Origin: an uncultured Bacteroidales bacterium
GTDB lineage: Bacteria; Bacteroidota; Bacteroidia; Bacteroidales; Muribaculaceae
Direction: 5' to 3'
Assembly: GCA_900552315.1 (NCBI GenBank)
Contig: URZM01000081.1
Coordinates: 1 to 8,914 of the forward strand
DNA length: 8,914 nt
Made by a program: the position numbers and the translations under genes. Position 1 is the first letter of the stretch. Every line of letters begins with the position of its first letter. The notes under the pieces were generated by a model. That model made no database searches, had not been told where the DNA came from, and saw nothing but the letters and a program-made list of their open reading frames with translations. Positions 6,484-8,914 of the stretch are shown piece by piece.

Positions 6484-8358
6484 ATGGGTGATTTCTTCAG
6501 GATGTTGCGCCGCTTCGTGGCGCCATACAAGTGGAACGTGGCCCTGAACATCATCTTCAATGTCCTGGCCGCATTCCTAACACTGTTCTCCTTCGCGTTC
6601 ATCATCCCCATCCTCCAGATGCTGTTCCGCATCAACACGGACCACTACGCCTACATGGCCTGGGGCTCCGCCTCGCTCAAGGAGGTGGCGATGAACAATT
6701 TCTACTACGCCAACCAGTGCATGATAGGCGCCTACGGTCCCTCGGCTGCCCTGGCCATGCTGGCCGTGCTCCTGGTGGTGATGACCCTGCTCAAGACCGG
6801 CGCCACCTACCTGGCGGCCTATTTCATAATCCCGCTGCGCAACGGAGTGGTGCGCGACATCCGCAACCAGATGTACCGCAAGATACTCTCCCTGCCCCTG
6901 GGCTTCTTCACGGGCGAGCGCAAGGGCGACGTCCTCTCACGCATCTCCGTGGACGTCACCGAGATAGAGGCGTCCGTCATGAGCAGCATCGACATGCTCT
7001 TCAAGAACCCCATCATGATAGTGGTGTGCCTGGGCATGATGATATTCGTGAGCTGGCAGCTCACCGTCTTCGTGCTCGTGCTGCTCCCCCTGGCCGGACT
7101 GGTCATGGGCAAGGTGGGCAAACGCCTCAAGCGCAAGAGCCTGGAGGCGCAGCAACAATGGGGAGTCATCCTCTCCACAGTCGAGGAGACCCTCGGCGGC
7201 CTGCGCGTGATAAAGGCGTTCAACGCCGAGAAGAAGATGAAGGCGAGGCTACAGGAGGAGAACCAGCAGTTTTTCCGCATATCCAACTCCATACAGCGGC
7301 GCTACGCCATGGCCCACCCCATGAGCGAGCTGCTCGGCACCACCGCCATAGCCATCGTCCTGTGGTTCGGAGGCACGCTCATCCTCTCGGGCGGAAGCAG
7401 CATCACGGCTCCTGATTTCATCTACTACATGGTGATCTTCTACTCCATCATCAACCCCGCCAAGGAGCTGAGCAAGGCCGGATACTCCATACAGAAAGGC
7501 ATGGCCTCCATGCAGCGAGTGGACAAGATACTGGGAGCCGAGAACCCCATACGCGAACCGGAACACCCCGCCCCGCTGCCCGCCGAGGTGCCGGCCGGAG
7601 AGCCGGTCCTCAGCCTGCGTCACGTGGATTTCAGCTACATCGAGGGCCACAAAGTGCTGCACGACATAAACCTCGACATAATGCCCGGCCAGACCGTGGC
7701 CCTGGTGGGCCAGAGCGGCTCCGGGAAAAGCACGCTTGTGGACCTGCTGCCCCGATTCTACGACCCCCAGGGAGGCTCGATAACGGCAGGCGGAATCGAC
7801 ATCCGTGACCTCGCCGTGCGCGACCTGCGCTCCCTGATGGGCAACGTGAACCAAGAGGCGATCCTGTTCAACGACACCATACGCGCCAACATAGCCTTCG
7901 GCGTGGAGTCAGCCACCGACGAGCAGATAGAGCAGGCCGCGCGCGCGGCCAACGCACACGACTTCATCATGGCCACCGAACAGGGCTACGACACCAACAT
8001 AGGCGACCGGGGATGCCGCCTCTCCGGAGGCCAGCGCCAACGCATCAGCATAGCCCGCGCCATACTCAAGAACCCCTCCGTGCTCATCCTGGACGAAGCC
8101 ACCTCCAACGTGGACGCCGAGAGTGAAAACGACATCATGAATGAGATACAAAATCTGGCAGAGAGCAAGACTGTTATTCTCATATCGCACCGTCTTGTAA
8201 ATGTGGTAAAAGCAGATGCTATATATGTAATGGTAAACGGAAAAATAGCAGAGAGCGGAAAACATAGAGAATTATTGGAAAATAAAGCGGATTATGAAAA
8301 GTTGTGGGAAGCGCAGCAAAGATTAGAAAATTATGGAAAGGATGGTGCTGTACAATGA
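6484..8358 (+). CDS. MsbA-like ABC exporter with a foreign C-terminal end (chimeric frame)
   Basis: A 624-residue frame with a membrane half (about 1-340) and an ATPase domain (about 374-610), the single-chain layout of MsbA-type half-transporters that work as homodimers, often flipping lipids or exporting drugs. Walker A GQSGSGKST is at 409-417, the Q-loop glutamine at 457, the signature LSGGQ at 513-517, Walker B VLILDE at 533-538 and the H-loop histidine at 569. Residues 1 to about 540 look Bacteroidales, including GNVNQEAILFND and YDTNIGDRGCRLSGGQ. From SNVDAESENDIM onward the protein resembles Firmicutes CydD-like exporters, where Bacteroidales MsbA normally has SALD; DNA composition and codon use change at the same place. 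The frame is open across the join and all ATPase motifs are present, so the protein could fold, but an assembly chimera is more likely. The ATG lies 3 bases after the mltD-like stop. Confidence 0.85.
   Translation: MGDFFRMLRRFVAPYKWNVALNIIFNVLAAFLTLFSFAFIIPILQMLFRINTDHYAYMAWGSASLKEVAMNNFYYANQCMIGAYGPSAALAMLAVLLVVMTLLKTGATYLAAYFIIPLRNGVVRDIRNQMYRKILSLPLGFFTGERKGDVLSRISVDVTEIEASVMSSIDMLFKNPIMIVVCLGMMIFVSWQLTVFVLVLLPLAGLVMGKVGKRLKRKSLEAQQQWGVILSTVEETLGGLRVIKAFNAEKKMKARLQEENQQFFRISNSIQRRYAMAHPMSELLGTTAIAIVLWFGGTLILSGGSSITAPDFIYYMVIFYSIINPAKELSKAGYSIQKGMASMQRVDKILGAENPIREPEHPAPLPAEVPAGEPVLSLRHVDFSYIEGHKVLHDINLDIMPGQTVALVGQSGSGKSTLVDLLPRFYDPQGGSITAGGIDIRDLAVRDLRSLMGNVNQEAILFNDTIRANIAFGVESATDEQIEQAARAANAHDFIMATEQGYDTNIGDRGCRLSGGQRQRISIARAILKNPSVLILDEATSNVDAESENDIMNEIQNLAESKTVILISHRLVNVVKADAIYVMVNGKIAESGKHRELLENKADYEKLWEAQQRLENYGKDGAVQ
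8085..8130. other. Composition and lineage breakpoint within the ABC ATPase domain
   Basis: Up to about 8120 the DNA is about 60-67% GC with C/G-ending codons. From about 8122 it becomes about 30-45% GC, with many AAA, GAA, TTA, GTA and AGA codons. The join falls between Walker B (LILDE) and the D-loop, the most conserved part of ABC ATPases, and keeps the reading frame. Because the SNVD D-loop is already CydD-like while its codons are GC-rich, the true crossover may lie slightly upstream of the visible composition change. Confidence 0.85.
8337..8342 (+). promoter_or_regulatory. Shine-Dalgarno-like site for the CydC-like gene
   Basis: AAAGGA, within GGAAAGGATGG (8335-8345), lies 12 bases before the ATG at 8355. 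The spacing is a little long, but purine-rich sites like this are normal in Firmicutes. None of the upstream genes has a comparable site except where lysine codons happen to be purine-rich, which supports a different origin for this end of the window. Confidence 0.45.
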
Positions 8359-8914
8359 AAAAAAGAAGTAGGTTTACCGTTGTGACAAAACTGATCGGTC
8401 TTGTAAAACCTCTTACGGCTTATATGGCGCTTGCTGTCATAATGGGGATTGTCGGACATTTGTGCGCTTCTTTTATCACGATTTCCGGAGGGTTTGCCGT
8501 ACTCGATCTTGTCGGTGTTAATGTGCCGTTTAGTTTGACGATCATTTTTATATCTCTGGCGATATTCTCGGTCCTTCGTGCGGCGCTTCGTTATGCAGAG
8601 CAGGCGTGCAATCATTTTATCGCATTTAAACTTTTGGCTCTCATACGAGATAAAGTATTTCAAGCTCTTAGAAAGCTATGTCCCGCCAAATTAGAAAGCA
8701 GAGATAAAGGGGATTTGATTTCAGTCATTACATCAGATATCGAACTTTTGGAAGTATTCTATGCTCATACCATTTCTCCGGTATTGATCTGGTTTTTCTT
8801 TACTTTGATCATGACGGCTTTTATTGCGTCGTACCATATTTGGCTTGGCGGGCTGGCCTTCATCGCCTACCTGACGATCGGAGTGATCATTCCTTTGATT
8901 ATTTCTAAGATCAG
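8355..8914 (+). CDS. CydC-like ABC transporter ATP-binding/permease protein, N-terminal part (3' end outside window)
   Basis: An open frame of 186 codons running off the window end. It starts MKKRSRFTVVTKLIGLVKPL and has membrane segments at about residues 20-40 and 57-75, an amphipathic stretch with RDKVFQALRKLCPAKLESRDKGDLISVITSDIE in two parts of the usual exporter coupling region (about 98-130), and further segments at about 140-160 and 163-183. This is the membrane half of a Firmicutes heterodimeric exporter of the type annotated CydC or amino-acid ABC transporter. Its ATG overlaps the previous stop as ATGA, typical of the translationally coupled CydD-like/CydC-like pair. The preceding ~80 codons, ending EAQQRLENYGKDG, are the tail of the natural CydD-like partner, whose front half is replaced here by MsbA sequence. 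GC content and codon use differ sharply from all genes before 8120. The substrate is unknown. Confidence 0.82.
   Translation, partial: MKKRSRFTVVTKLIGLVKPLTAYMALAVIMGIVGHLCASFITISGGFAVLDLVGVNVPFSLTIIFISLAIFSVLRAALRYAEQACNHFIAFKLLALIRDKVFQALRKLCPAKLESRDKGDLISVITSDIELLEVFYAHTISPVLIWFFFTLIMTAFIASYHIWLGGLAFIAYLTIGVIIPLIISKI

Noticed and set aside
5781..6638. Minus-strand open frame of 285 codons opposite the mltD-like gene
   Set aside because: Its Phe/Cys/Leu-rich composition is the mirror of the Lys/Gln-rich linker on the plus strand; it crosses a gene boundary and shows no family motif.
8331..8663. Minus-strand open frame of 110 codons near the window end
   Set aside because: It is opposite the CydC-like gene, whose plus-strand translation has clear membrane segments and exporter-type motifs; the antisense product is basic and featureless.
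1..8914. Search for a parS site near parAB
   Set aside because: No palindrome resembling GTTTCACGTGAAAC was found by eye in the window.
1..8914. CRISPR arrays, tRNA or rRNA genes, insertion sequences, a defence or mobile system
   Set aside because: No spaced direct repeats, no cloverleaf-like or rRNA sequence, and no transposase or integrase were seen. The 8085-8130 break has no visible terminal repeats or target-site duplication, so an inserted element does not explain it.

Overview
The window looks like a GC-rich member of the Bacteroidota, probably order Bacteroidales and possibly Muribaculaceae (the family-level guess is weak). The evidence is the gene content (chromosomal parA-parB, then a DUF5683 membrane protein, then an MltD-like transglycosylase), a Bacteroidota-type -7 promoter element before parA, and no Shine-Dalgarno sequences in front of the genes. 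All genes are on the + strand. The last ~790 bases do not fit this picture: base composition, codon use, protein family and ribosome-binding style all become Firmicutes-like at about 8085-8130, in the middle of an ABC transporter gene.

Layout: (1) 1-1950 holds the 3' part of one ABC-2 type permease and a complete second one, the end of an export operon whose other parts lie upstream. (2) 1951-2141 is the only sizeable intergenic stretch. It has a strong hairpin that probably ends the permease operon, then an AT-rich promoter region for parA. (3) 2142-6480 is a tight run of parA, parB, a DUF5683 gene and a LysM-carrying MltD-like lytic transglycosylase, with gaps of about 39, 19 and 24 bases. 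ParA and ParB drive chromosome origin segregation; the other two act at the envelope, so the operon couples chromosome partitioning with cell-wall work. (4) 6484-8358 begins 3 bases after mltD. It is an MsbA-like exporter up to Walker B, with a C-terminal end that belongs to a different ABC transporter family. (5) 8355-8914 is the 5' part of a CydC-like ABC transporter subunit, overlapping the previous frame by ATGA and running off the window.

The most important point for a reader is the chimera at ~8085-8130. Either two genomes were joined at the conserved ABC ATPase motif during assembly (the simpler explanation), or there was a real recombination. The 6484-8358 protein should not be treated as a natural protein until this is settled. 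I found no convincing new defence, mobile or RNA system. The other observations worth checking are a near-absolute codon-pair rule (NAT before TTC), a possible one-base frameshift at the start of the DUF5683 gene, and the polylysine/glutamine regions of the MltD-like protein.
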